Of a stretch of DNA of 64,000 nucleotides, positions 10,771-22,090 are shown one piece after another. The position numbers were made by a program, and so were the translations under genes. The notes under the pieces were generated by a model, which searched no databases, was not told the DNA's origin, and worked only from the letters and a program-made list of their open reading frames with translations. Position 1 is the first letter of the stretch; every line of letters begins with the position of its first letter. The stretch is from contig NC_092568.1 in the NCBI RefSeq assembly GCF_037975245.1, forward strand, positions 5,222,501 to 5,286,500. Reading direction: 5' to 3'. This DNA comes from Apostichopus japonicus. Its lineage: Eukaryota > Echinodermata > Holothuroidea > Aspidochirotida > Stichopodidae.

Positions 10771-12089
10771 CTAACACTACTTTACACAGATCACTTTCTG
10801 TAATGATGCACCGAAGAAGTGCTAGTTATGCTTCATAGATACCATATACGTTACTCTTCAATGGTCTTCTATATGTGCATGTTAAATACATTAAATATGT
10901 CGTGTATGACAGCCTGATTGATGACAACCATATTAACCTTTTCTTTGTTATAGATATATTGTAAACATGACAAGCCTTTAATTTCTTTCTCGTTCACTAT
11001 CAATATCGCCAAGAAATGTAAGGAGGCTTACGATCCTAATTTGATTCACAGTCCCCCCCCCTACCCCCCCCCCAGGAATGTTCCAATGTAATAAATACAT
11101 ATCAACATCTGATTATAAGAAAAAACGGAATGGAGAAAAGATTATAAAACGATTAACACGATCGCAAATAAAGTGTGATGGAACCCTTAAGAGACAAGCG
11201 AATCATGTTGACTTTGCTATAAACCGACTCTCTCACTTCTCTTAATCTTGGTTTTCGCTTCTGATTGGAAGAAAATGCAGTCACTACGAGGGAGCTGGAA
11301 GGTTCCCATCAGCACAAATGTAGTGTAATTAAGCCCTTAGGAGACAAGAGAGTGTTTTCTTTTCTATATACCCCATTCTAACTTATATGTTCATCTTTGT
11401 TTATTGTTTGTTTAATCATATTCACAAATACAATACTCAACCTATCCGCATTACCTAATCATTACATATCCACTTTACATAACGTAAATTCTTTGAGTTT
11501 TGAAAATAATCATATAGTCAAGTGTATGTTTCAAGAAGCTTATGTCGTTATTTAAGAGTTAAAGAAAAAATGACATTTAAGGAATCTGAAGTGGGTAGTT
11601 ATAAGTTTTTTAAGTTGATATTTAAGAAGACGATGAGGGATATGCAGAGCAAGATATTTTGAATGTTAAATATGATGTTAAAGTACATAATCAAGAAAAT
11701 TTAAAAGAATTTTAACTTGATTTAAGCTTAAACGGTTTACTTATTTATCTATCACTTCTACATTTCAATTAAGAAACTTCTCTTTCAAAGTTTCACAAAT
11801 TGTTTTGGTATAAGGTCTACCAACTTTAATTAAATATGAACACAGATTTTGGTAACGAAAGCAATACTTATAGTCACTCTGAAAAACAGCTTCGATTGCC
11901 AATAATTACAAATTAATCACTTCTTTTTCATTAAACCACTACAGTTCTTATCACGTCTATATTGCCAAGTAGCAACAACAGCAAAATTTAATGCTTTTGG
12001 ACACGTCCTTGCTGAGCAAAATGCAATAAAACATTCAATTTAAAATTTAAAAGATAATATAAAGAATATTAAATATATATAATATATTT
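10771..12089. other. Stretch without a supported gene
   Basis: AT-rich DNA with C runs near 11054-11073 and no other notable structure. Confidence 0.4.
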
Positions 12090-12252
12090 CATAGTATACA
12101 AATAATGAATGGTTATGAGTGCAATAGTGCAAATATTTCATGAGTTGAAAGATGGAATGTTCCATTCAGCGAGGCGCAGCCGAGTTGAATGGAACAAATT
12201 ACATCTTTCAAAGAATGGAAACCATTCATTATTTGTTTCATACAACACCTTC
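12090..12252. repeat. Foldback repeat (MITE-like hairpin)
   Basis: Two arms of about 70 bp pair with each other: CAAATAATGAATGGTT, TTGAAAGATG and GTTCCATTCA on the left recur in inverse order on the right. The centre is AGCGAGGCGCAGCCGAG. The right end catacaacacc has a possible partner ggtgttgtataat at about 12451, so the parent element may run to about 12465. No coding frame belongs to it. Confidence 0.6.
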
Positions 12253-12602
12253 AAATTTGGATATAATTGGATGTAAAATGCACTCATGCAACAGATTGTT
12301 TTGAACAGACAGGTTTCTCTGCTCTCTTACCATTGTAAAAGTGCTATCAAAAAAGTACAACACATGGTTCTATTTCATAGAGTGCAATAGAGCGGATTTT
12401 GCATGCAATCGACGAGCAATTGACCAATCAAATGGCCGGAATATAATTAGGTGTTGTATAATAGCCTTTATGATATTATCAACACTTTCTATAAGCTACC
12501 TGAAAGATGAAACCTTTGACTCAAGTATTGACTTTCATTTCAATACTACTTATCAAGATAATATATTATCGGTTATTTTTTAATTACCAAATTATTACTC
12601 AC

Positions 12603-12679
12603 CTTCTTCGTAAAAGGTCGTTTTCCTCAATAAACTTAAAATAGTTGTTAAAATGTGGATTGGTAAATCTTATAGCGTT
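12603..12679 (-). other. Candidate coding exon (unknown protein)
   Basis: On the minus strand, acceptor aaaatgtttcag is followed by 77 open bases and a strong donor AAG|GTGAGT. The reading encodes 25 residues, NAIRFTNPHFNNYFKF and then IEENDLLRR, which look protein-like. A longer version could start at the acceptor gttttttcag near 12765, at the cost of a poly-Gly stretch from a G run. No family is recognised. Splice-like sites also arise by chance, so this is only a candidate. Confidence 0.25.
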
Positions 12680-12826
12680 CTGAAACATTTTCAAATTAAC
12701 CATAACCGGAGGCCATATGTTAGTCCTTCTTGATACCACCACAGCCCCCCCCCTCCCCCAGCCTGAAAAAACCTCACCCAACCAACAACCCTCAAAATGT
12801 TTTAAAAAAAAGCGAGTAAGGCTTAC

Positions 12827-12901
12827 CTTTGTTATTATTTGCTTCAGTTACTTTTGCTTTTTTGTTTTTCAGTTGTGATCTTCTTAGAGGCTGTCGCCGA
12901 T
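12827..12901 (-). other. Candidate coding exon, 75 bp, phase 1-1
   Basis: Minus-strand acceptor ttgcttctttcttacag is followed by 75 bases open in one frame (24 full codons, very basic, RRQPLRRSQLKNKK then AKVTEANNNK) and donor AAAG|GTAAGC. It enters and leaves in phase 1. This phase joins the longer form of the candidate exon at 12603 (acceptor near 12765) but not the short form. No family is recognised. Confidence 0.25.
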
Positions 12902-12961
12902 CTGTAAGAAAGAAGCAATTTCAGTGTAAGAAATAGTACAGACAGTGTCGCTCAAAACTGA

Positions 12962-12989
12962 TGACGTCACGTCTAATATGCTGACGTCA
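12962..12989. promoter_or_regulatory. Pair of perfect CRE palindromes, 20 bp apart
   Basis: TGACGTCA occurs at 12962-12969 and again at 12982-12989. The start-to-start distance is 20 bp, about two helical turns, so bound bZIP dimers would face the same side. CREB/ATF-type factors bind this palindrome. It lies just upstream, on the minus strand, of the candidate exon at 12827-12901. Regulatory function is inference. Confidence 0.4.
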
Positions 12990-14031
12990 TCCTAAATGGA
13001 CGGAAGTGAGTGGCTGATTAAAGCATGCGCATAGTCTTCGAACTACAGAATCGCGTCCATGACATGATAACTATTCATCAAATTAAAATCAAATTCCGTC
13101 TACTCCAGAAAAAGGAAATCAAATAAAGTTTTAAATAGAAATAGTAAGGAATCACAACTTAAAATGTAAGCAGGTAAGAACTTAATCCATGTGTATAGTA
13201 TACAGCCTTAAACAAAGGTTTAAAGAGTCGGAAGATTATCACACAACGGCTTTTAGTTTCCATATTGGATAAAACGATCAGCTCGGTCATAGGGTGAGAC
13301 TTTCAAAAGATATTTTCACATTTTTGCATTACTGCAAAGAGAGTTTTATCTCAAACTGAAGTGGATGTTTACTATAAACTTATAAATATTCTTTCTAGGC
13401 TTTTCAAAAATAATTTCTTCCATACAGCTTCGTTGACTTCACGTAAAAGATTATACTTGTTAAGACAGAAACTTCTAGAACAAGAATATTTGAAAACAAA
13501 ACTGTTAATATTACTACTTATCCTAATCAGTTAGAAAGTATAACATACATGCAGGGAACATCATAAACTATAAGAGCTAACATAGGGGTGGGGGGTTGTG
13601 TGGGTGGAGGCGGAGTGTACGTTTTCTCTTGTATCAAATGGAAAATTTGAACCAGTATATATACGAACAAAATTGTGATAATATAGCGACATATAACCCA
13701 CAAAGTCAACATTTCATTGCTACTCAATTATCTTTTCACTTAAATTATAAAAAAACAACTTTAAGCTGTCTCACATCATGCATTATTGTTCGGTGTTTCG
13801 GTTTAATAACGTCATCATATTTGCGCGATTGACTTAAACTCTGATTACGGTTATAAAACATTTGCTTCGTCGTATTGAACTCGCGATGCGCTAAGCATTG
13901 ATATTACTGTCCTTTTTATGCAAGTGCGTATAAATTTAGGTTATACCGCAGTTACATATATTCCCAACACTGTACAATGAGAGGGCTTTATATTGTATGT
14001 ACTGTAATGTTATTAATACCGCGGTAACAGG
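12990..14031. other. Stretch without a supported gene
   Basis: No gene or clear repeat. Open frames of 66-78 codons at 13527-13832 overlap on both strands and match nothing known. Confidence 0.4.
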
Positions 14032-14087
14032 CAGGCGCGTAGCCAGGAATTTTCCCCCTCCCCCCCCCCCCCTTGGCTACGCGCCTG
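14032..14087. mobile_element. 56-bp hAT-like MITE with poly-C centre
   Basis: The ends CAGGCGCGTAGCCAGG and its inverted partner CTTGGCTACGCGCCTG form near-perfect terminal inverted repeats around a C-rich core (13-base C run at 14060-14072). Flanking 8-mers GTAACAGG (14024-14031) and GTTACAGG (14088-14095) match at seven of eight positions, as expected for an ageing hAT target duplication. The element is little more than its two ends. Confidence 0.8.
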
Positions 14088-15299
14088 GTTACAGGTACAA
14101 CAAATTCTTTCAAAATATAATGACACAGATTACCATCTTTAAGAGAACTACCCCCTCATTTTGAACCCCTGTACTATATGTACCGCCTGTAGTCAGAAAC
14201 ATGCAGAAACATTGCCCTCAAAACGTTGTTATTGAATGAATTAAACGGCCATCTTTAGTTTACTACATGTATAAAACTAGAGGTCTGCTTATAATAAACG
14301 GTTGAAAATTTCTTAGAATAAAGATTTCCGTTTCGGTGCCGTGGTATATAGGAAAACTAGAGAAACCAAAAAGCGTCGAATTTCAGGTGGTTCGTGATCC
14401 TATCTACACTTCCATTTTATGACACGTGCAAACTGTTACTCTGTGTTTTGTTCATATGTGAGACAATTTATATCAAGTGGCACAACAGTATAGCCGTAAA
14501 CCTTTCAAATGTTTACAGATGAGAAAGAGGTTACATTATCAGATACCATTTCAGCATATTTTGATGAAGAGATGAAAGATTTCTCTCCAAGCTATAATGT
14601 CTCTCTCCGAGGTCCTCAGCATCACCGAGTTAAAACCTGGTTAAGGCGTTAAATAAGAATTGTAAACATCTATGCATCTCCTCTGATGGTCAACTTTCCC
14701 TATCTGTCAGTAACTATAACAAACCACAGATTTTAGTTGTATAATCGTTAGCCAGGAATTTACCCTTGGTATAACTATTTATGTAGCTCAAGTTGCTCTG
14801 GAATCCGTGATGATGGCTCAATTAATCATGCTCCTTAATAAACAAGAAAAAAAGGGGAGTTATGTAGCGTCATGTTTGTTTAAAATATTGGGGCACTTCT
14901 AAAGTTTCACGACTGGTAAGATTATCACCTCTAATATCACGAAGAAATTGCAAAGAATATAGGGGTGAAAAGATCCATGAAAGATTTCTCGTCATATTAC
15001 TATTAGCGTTCTGTAGTAGAACAGGTTTTACTGTGCACATATGACATTATACAGTGCATTTAGTCGATACCATTTTGTTTGTAATAAAAATCCGTGGTGA
15101 TGATAAACATTGAAAGGTCTCTTTAAAATTTACTTTTATTTCTCATCTACTCTTTAAGTGACATTTGCCTATCTATGTTATAAAACAATTCTTTTGCTTA
15201 TCCTAGACTCCTATAGAATTTTCAATAAGTACGTGAGGCGTCGGCCGTCTTGATGGCATTCGGCGTATTAACACATGGTGGTCATCGGTGGCTCTTCTG
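14088..15299. other. Stretch without a supported gene
   Basis: Ordinary AT-rich DNA. No open frame, RNA or repeat can be supported. Confidence 0.4.
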
Positions 15300-15356
15300 T
15301 GACGTCACCTGTGACGTCTGACGTTCTGTGACGTCCGACGTTTTGTGTTGACGTTG
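15300..15356. promoter_or_regulatory. Cluster of CRE and CRE half sites
   Basis: One full TGACGTCA at 15300-15307 is followed by TGACGTC at 15312 and 15329, and TGACGTT at about 15319 and 15349. Five related sites in under 60 bases may be a bZIP-factor cluster or a short degenerate tandem repeat of a GTGACGTC-like unit. No start site or gene is identified beside it. A 115-codon minus frame overlaps it without recognisable features. Confidence 0.35.
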
Positions 15357-16313
15357 CTTACGGAATTGTATGTTTGATTGGTTGCAGCATTGTATGCGGT
15401 TTCATAAATACTGACCCGAAAGCTTACCCCAACTTTTTGCTTTATTTTCTGTGGGAGGGGATGGGGGAGGAGAAGGCGGGGAGGAAGAATGAACTGTTGA
15501 AATTCAATTGTAGAAAAACGGCATAAGTAAATTACATTACAAATCGTTGTAAAACGACATATATATATATGTTGTGAACAACCCGAGCACCTTTTCACGT
15601 TTTCCTTTATACTTGTTTTCTGTTTATTTAAATAAATACCACACCCGTTCATATAGCATATTGGCTAAACAATCATATTGTAACTTAGAGCAGAGAAACT
15701 TTAGTCAAGAACATTTCAACTATTGACGACCATGCATAAATATATTATTTCATATATCATAATAAAACATAATGATAATAATAAAAACAATCAAAAATAT
15801 AGAAGAAGCTATTTGTTCCTTTGTTAACTCAAAAGGTCACTTCTAAAAAAAACAGCCACAAATATGGATAGGCCACGACAATTAACAAAAAAAAATCAGC
15901 TCTAAATATGACTAAAGTTATGACTTAGGAAAGCAATTCGTATGAGATGAACTGTGTTATAATTTGATCCTCTAGAGATATTACTGCGGACTGCCTATCA
16001 AGGACGCGAAGGCTTGTATATTTAAGTTAATCTTCTAATGGAAAAGCAATTAGCAGTAATCGTATGGGATTGCTTTTCATCCGTAAGTACTATTTGGCTA
16101 ATATTGTGAAGTCCTTCGCAAACTGTTTCTTTAATTATATTTCTATCATAGCTGATTAGGCTTGTTCATATCACTCACTGTATTGAAGCGATTTATCCTT
16201 TGTCTACTCTTGTGATAGACGTAAAAGGTAATATCAATTAGGGTAATTGAACAGGTCTTTGGGGTTGAACTACTCTAGACCTTTTACAGGTGATTACAGG
16301 TACACCATCACGG

Positions 16314-16364
<51 letters not shown>

Positions 16365-18830
16365 ACAAAGTATAAGACACAAAGTCCAAACATCTCGACC
16401 ACAGTGATTCTACTGGTGTGTGAATGCGTATAGACTGGTTTTGTATAACTGTTAATGAGGGCGTATGATACCCAAGTGTTATGGTTGTACAGAGTGCACA
16501 CCTGGTGCTTTGAATCTGACAATTTGCACAGCAATATATGAAATTGAACAAGCAAGCAAATATCAGGAGGGTGGTATACGGAGGAGAAAGGGAGGCTCAT
16601 GTTATCTTTTCTACGTCCCATATAATTGTAGATCGCCTCTTATCATCTAAAACAAAGAATAGGACCCACAGACCGGAGTTGCTATATACATGATGGCGTT
16701 AGCCTTCCTCCCACACGATCATATGATTTTTCTCGAGCACAAACAACGGCCATGACTGAAGTAAAACCTTCTTCTTGGATATCGGAAGGTGTTAGTTTTT
16801 AAACAAAGTAACGCGTGAATCTATCGTCGAATCCTGCAGCATGAAATTGCTAAATTGCAAGAACGCGTCAGAATGCCCGGAAATCACACGCACGTTAAAG
16901 GCATTCAGTTTCGCTTAATGCCCACAATTTGATATGACTTTATACACATAACAATAAGTTATTTATATCTTTGATGAATTCGTAAGCAATAATCAAATAT
17001 TTTACTCTTCTTAAGTTTTTGTCGAGTTTGTTCACTTTGGCAGACTTAATGCGGTTCATTCATGTATCGACTGGCGCATATGGCTTATACAGCAATTTCA
17101 TAAAATCATTTTTAAAAAATGGAATACTTCACTCAACATTAATCTCTTGCCTTCCTATACATAAGTTGTTGACTGTGAATCTCCAGTGGGTTAGGGTACA
17201 TAGTGCTATCACTTATATGTTTTAGATTTTATATATTCTTCATATCTATAAGATTTTTTTTTAGCTAAATGGCTTTAAATATTCATCGCTCCTAGGGAAT
17301 AGGATGCAGAATGGTATTTTTCTTTAGCCTTTAGTGAATTTACAGGTCCCTGGTGGTTTAATTCCTTTTAAACGATTTTTTTTGCGTGACAACCATGACT
17401 TGTCGTACGATTTTATCTGGTGTCTGTGGAGAACATCTGAATATCAATGTTCGTTCGGCATGGCTTGAATGTGATTAATAATGCTTTCGAGAGAGATATC
17501 GCCGTCGAACACAATTATTATTATTTCCATGTGTTTGTATCTATTTTTTCATTTTGCTTTGGTTATTATCTTTATCGTAGTTTTATATTTTATATCTATT
17601 TTCGTTTTTCTTGGGTCTTTTTTGTTTTTTTGGTGATGTTGTTAAATCTGCCTTTTTACCCTTTCTTGGAACAACAAATGTTCGTTTGAAAGAAAATGTT
17701 CGACGTTGCCTGTATTTGTTCAAGTTCAATCAGTTGTGAGAAGCCATAAAGATAATCGATAAAGTCTTTTAATATATTCCAAAACACGGACCAAGCCTGA
17801 TAAAATTTTCGATAAGACAAAACATTTCATAGGCTATATATTTGATCAGCATTGCAAGGGGATGTCTTAAACCAATAACGTGATATGCATGTCGGTTTTC
17901 AATCAACATTCTTGCGTCGAAGCTCCAGCTAAAATTTTACATTTCACATTCTCGGCTGGTAGCAGATTCATGTATACGGAACATTTTCCAATTTAGTAAT
18001 TTCAAAGAGAGAACATTTAATTTTTGAGTGACCCCATAATGATTAATCCTTCCACGGCCAATGAATTCAATCTTGTCCTAAGAGTGAATTCTAGGCAAGT
18101 TTGGTTACCATAGAGGGAAAGTAACCAGTGACAAGGGAGCTAAAACTGGCAGAAAGTCACTCTTTCGTTACAAGAGTGAATTTCGCTCCTGTAAAAAAAA
18201 AACGTCATCATATTCGACGATCCTAAAAGATTGGAATTTTCACTCTTTGGAAAGAAAGAGTTTTTGGTTACAGCCGGGATTGTTTGGTCTGCTTTATACG
18301 GTAATCTCTTCAGTTTGTTATAAAAATGTTTGGTTTAATAGGTTACATTTGTTTTACTATCAACGCACAAAATAGCGAACAATCTGATAACTTAAGATGA
18401 TTTATTTCCTGTTGACATGTGCTCTTTTTGCATGAGTCATGAGATACCGCTTTTGAGCTCTCATAGACCGTCATGAAGAAAAATAATATCTATGATTCAC
18501 AAGATAGAGAACGGGTTTTAGACCATAGTCAACATTGGGAAAATTAACCACAGTGTCTGGGTAACGTGGGGGCATATTTGGCACCGAGGTTGTCCACAAC
18601 GGAAATTACCTGCGGAGATGAAAACTGTGCAAGGAAGTCTGGAGGAAGTGAATAGAAATCTAACAATTGGGGGGGGGGGGGGTTGAAGTAAAGCGCATGG
18701 GGGAACCCTAAACGATATCCCTACAGACTAATCGTCTTTGGATGAATCAAAATCATGCATGTTTGATAGAGATCATAGGATTTGATGGTGAGATGTAATT
18801 AGTCACAAACGGAATGCGATTTTTGACTTT
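15357..18830. other. Stretch without a supported gene
   Basis: Contains an AT array at about 16317-16361 and a 14-base G run at 18669-18682. Open frames near 16238-16621 are partly translations of the AT array. A T-rich hydrophobic 80-codon frame at 17447-17689 looks compositional. Nothing is supported as a gene. Confidence 0.4.
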
Positions 18831-18909
18831 TTATATATGCTTATATATATATATACTTATATATATATATGCTTATATATATATGTGTATATATATATGC
18901 TTATATATA

Positions 18910-18940
<31 letters not shown>

Positions 18941-18941
18941 T
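18831..18941. repeat. Compound AT microsatellite with GC-containing spacers
   Basis: TA dinucleotide blocks separated by TATGCT, TACT or TGTG every 16-24 bases, giving a short higher-order pattern. Confidence 0.85.
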
Positions 18942-19946
18942 TACTACTTTCGTTAAAAGAAATTTAAAATTGCACTTTTGGGCGTTTGGAATTGTTCTAC
19001 ACGAGTTAATGCGTGAACAGATTCTACTACACGAGATGGACTTTCCTCAATCCGTCAAGAGAGAGATGGAGGGAGATAGAGAGAGTACAGAAGTCCAATT
19101 CTTCATATCTTATGCAACTACAGAATTTACAGAATACTAAATCAAACTTAATATCTTGCCTCAGGTGGTGAAGTTGCCGCAATTGAGTGGTCAAATCTTA
19201 AAGTCTGTCTCAACTGATTTCTTTTAATATAGAATATATATTCGCCAACACGACTGAACAAATACACCCATAATATGGCGGCGAAAATTGTATTGAGGTC
19301 GAGTTTAATAAAGCCATTCAATTCAACCAGGTTAAAATGAGCAGGTGCTAAATTATAATAATAAAAAAAAGACAGCTAAGAGGAGTCTTGTATCATGAAA
19401 ATTAAAATATAGATAAATAATTCAGTAATATTGGATGGCGAAATCTTGGAAATCTTATTTTATAAAAAAAATGATTCATAAGTATTTTGAATTGATCAGT
19501 CATGAACAGGTGTACTTTTCTTTACTATGTAATGAAAACAGTTATGCTAATTTAAAGAACGTGGTAACAGATCAAATTCTGGCGAACCTAATCATTATTA
19601 CTTAACAGTATGGTTACTTAATTCACGATGAAGGCTTATTTTAAATTACGCAGATAAAGAGAAACCAAATCGTGGTTTAGAATAGAAAACAAGCACATAT
19701 ACGTAATTGTTGACGTCACAGTCGTCCGCAGGTGGGGAGGTGAAAGGAAACTTTATTACTTCTTTATTACATCTGTTATCTATCACAGGTAGAATTTATT
19801 CCTACTCAGAATTTTCACTCAAAATATTAAAATGGTTGTTATAGCCCTGATTCGTAAATGCAAACTAGATGAGGCTAAATTGTAACCGTGGCAATGCGTA
19901 AACATGTAGGCCGAGATAAAAGCCGTCTTCTGTCAAAGGATTCTTG
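18942..19946. other. Stretch without a supported gene
   Basis: A 108-codon plus frame (18814-19140) starts in the AT array and runs on for about 60 residues of ordinary composition; it matches no known family. Otherwise nothing is seen. Confidence 0.35.
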
Positions 19947-20556
<610 letters not shown>

Positions 20557-21996
20557 ACATATCCTGTGCGAATATCAAATTGTTATATGTGCCTGCAGGA
20601 CTATGCCCTATCGAACTCTTCGACTCTTCGTGAGAGTGCATAACTTCAACATTTGAAAAATGTGAATTACTCAGCCGATTTTTACTATTATTAATTATAT
20701 CCCCCTCTTTGCCCCAGTAATGGCTTTTGTAAAAGGCCAGCTGTCTTACCGATAGTCGTTCTAGTATACGATATATATCTCTCTTGATGTAATCGGTTGT
20801 ACGTACATCAGTAATGAGCGATATTGCCTACCGTAATAAATATTACTAACGGTAATTGGCACTCCGTCATTTTAGCACGGCGGGTATTTTATTACACACA
20901 TCTTTAACACGTCTTTATTTAGACTATAATCATCATTACTGACCCCTTAAAATGAGTCAAAACAATGTGTAATTAGTTCTACCAAATTCAACATCTGTCA
21001 CTGATCAGTCTAGATGTATCTTAAGCTCTTCCGTAGATGTGTGCTCTGCGTCTGCTAATTGATTTGATATTCGCATATTTGAAAACTTTTCTTAGTGATT
21101 TTATTACTTTCAAAAGTCGGAAGAGTTGACTGCATTAAACCATGGCGTAAAAGTGAACACTTGTAAACCTTCGTTCAAGTTGTTTAAAGCACGTGTTGTA
21201 CTGGCTTGACAAAAAAACTACATACTCGGATACAAACATACCGGTACGTAATCGTCCGGTATTACATTTAACCCGAAGGCTGTATTTGCGGCATAATACT
21301 GTCTTTGATAAATAAGCACAAACATTTAGAAGCATATAAACATAAACTGAAAACATATACCAACATGCATAATAAATGCACAAATGAAAAATATATATTC
21401 AAACTAAAAGTTGGCTTCATGATTTTGTTCTATATGGAATACATTGTTAGGTTGTCCATTAGTGTTACAGCATATGTATTTCAAACTTCAAGAAACTCCG
21501 CCAATTTGAGTTGAAAATGTTATCAAAATACACAATCATCAGTTAATGTCCTTCTGTTGACCTTCACACTTATTTTATCTGGCAGATGTATCTGAGTCTA
21601 TAACCTCATTTCGCGTCGTCAAGTTCTTGCCGGAAGTTGTTATTGCTTATATGAAATAAGTTCGTTTCAAAACCAGCTGAGTCTATGGTTTTGGTGGAGG
21701 GGAAAGAGAATTGTCTCTTATATGTTACATTCCTGGAAAGAACATTGGCGTGACATGAAATCAAGCACAATATTAATTGGAAACGGAAAAAACCAAAAAT
21801 AATAATTAAGAATGAATTTCTCTTCGTTATTGTCTTGTAGATTTGTGCAGGGGTGGTTCATTACGTTAGCATAACTTGTTTTGCCTCTGAAATAAGAAAC
21901 AAATAATTCGCAGTCATATATGTTATAAAACGGCTCATTGATCTCATAACATCTTTGGAATTGATCGTATCAGGTTACTATACAAAGCTACACTCG
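20557..21996. other. Stretch without a supported gene
   Basis: No feature can be supported. Overlapping open frames on both strands at 21135-21514 show no domain. Confidence 0.4.
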
Positions 21997-22090
21997 AGTT
22001 ACCTTCGGGTAACCTTCGAGTTACTTTCAAGTAACCCTGGGTTACCACAAAGTTACCTTCGGGTTACCTTCACGTAACTTCGGGTTCGCA
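21997..22090. repeat. Degenerate 10-11 bp GTTACCTTCGG repeat
   Basis: About eight copies of a GTTACCTTCGG-like unit with frequent inverted GGTAAC forms, so the tract mixes direct and palindromic repeats. It has much higher GC than its surroundings. Confidence 0.7.
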
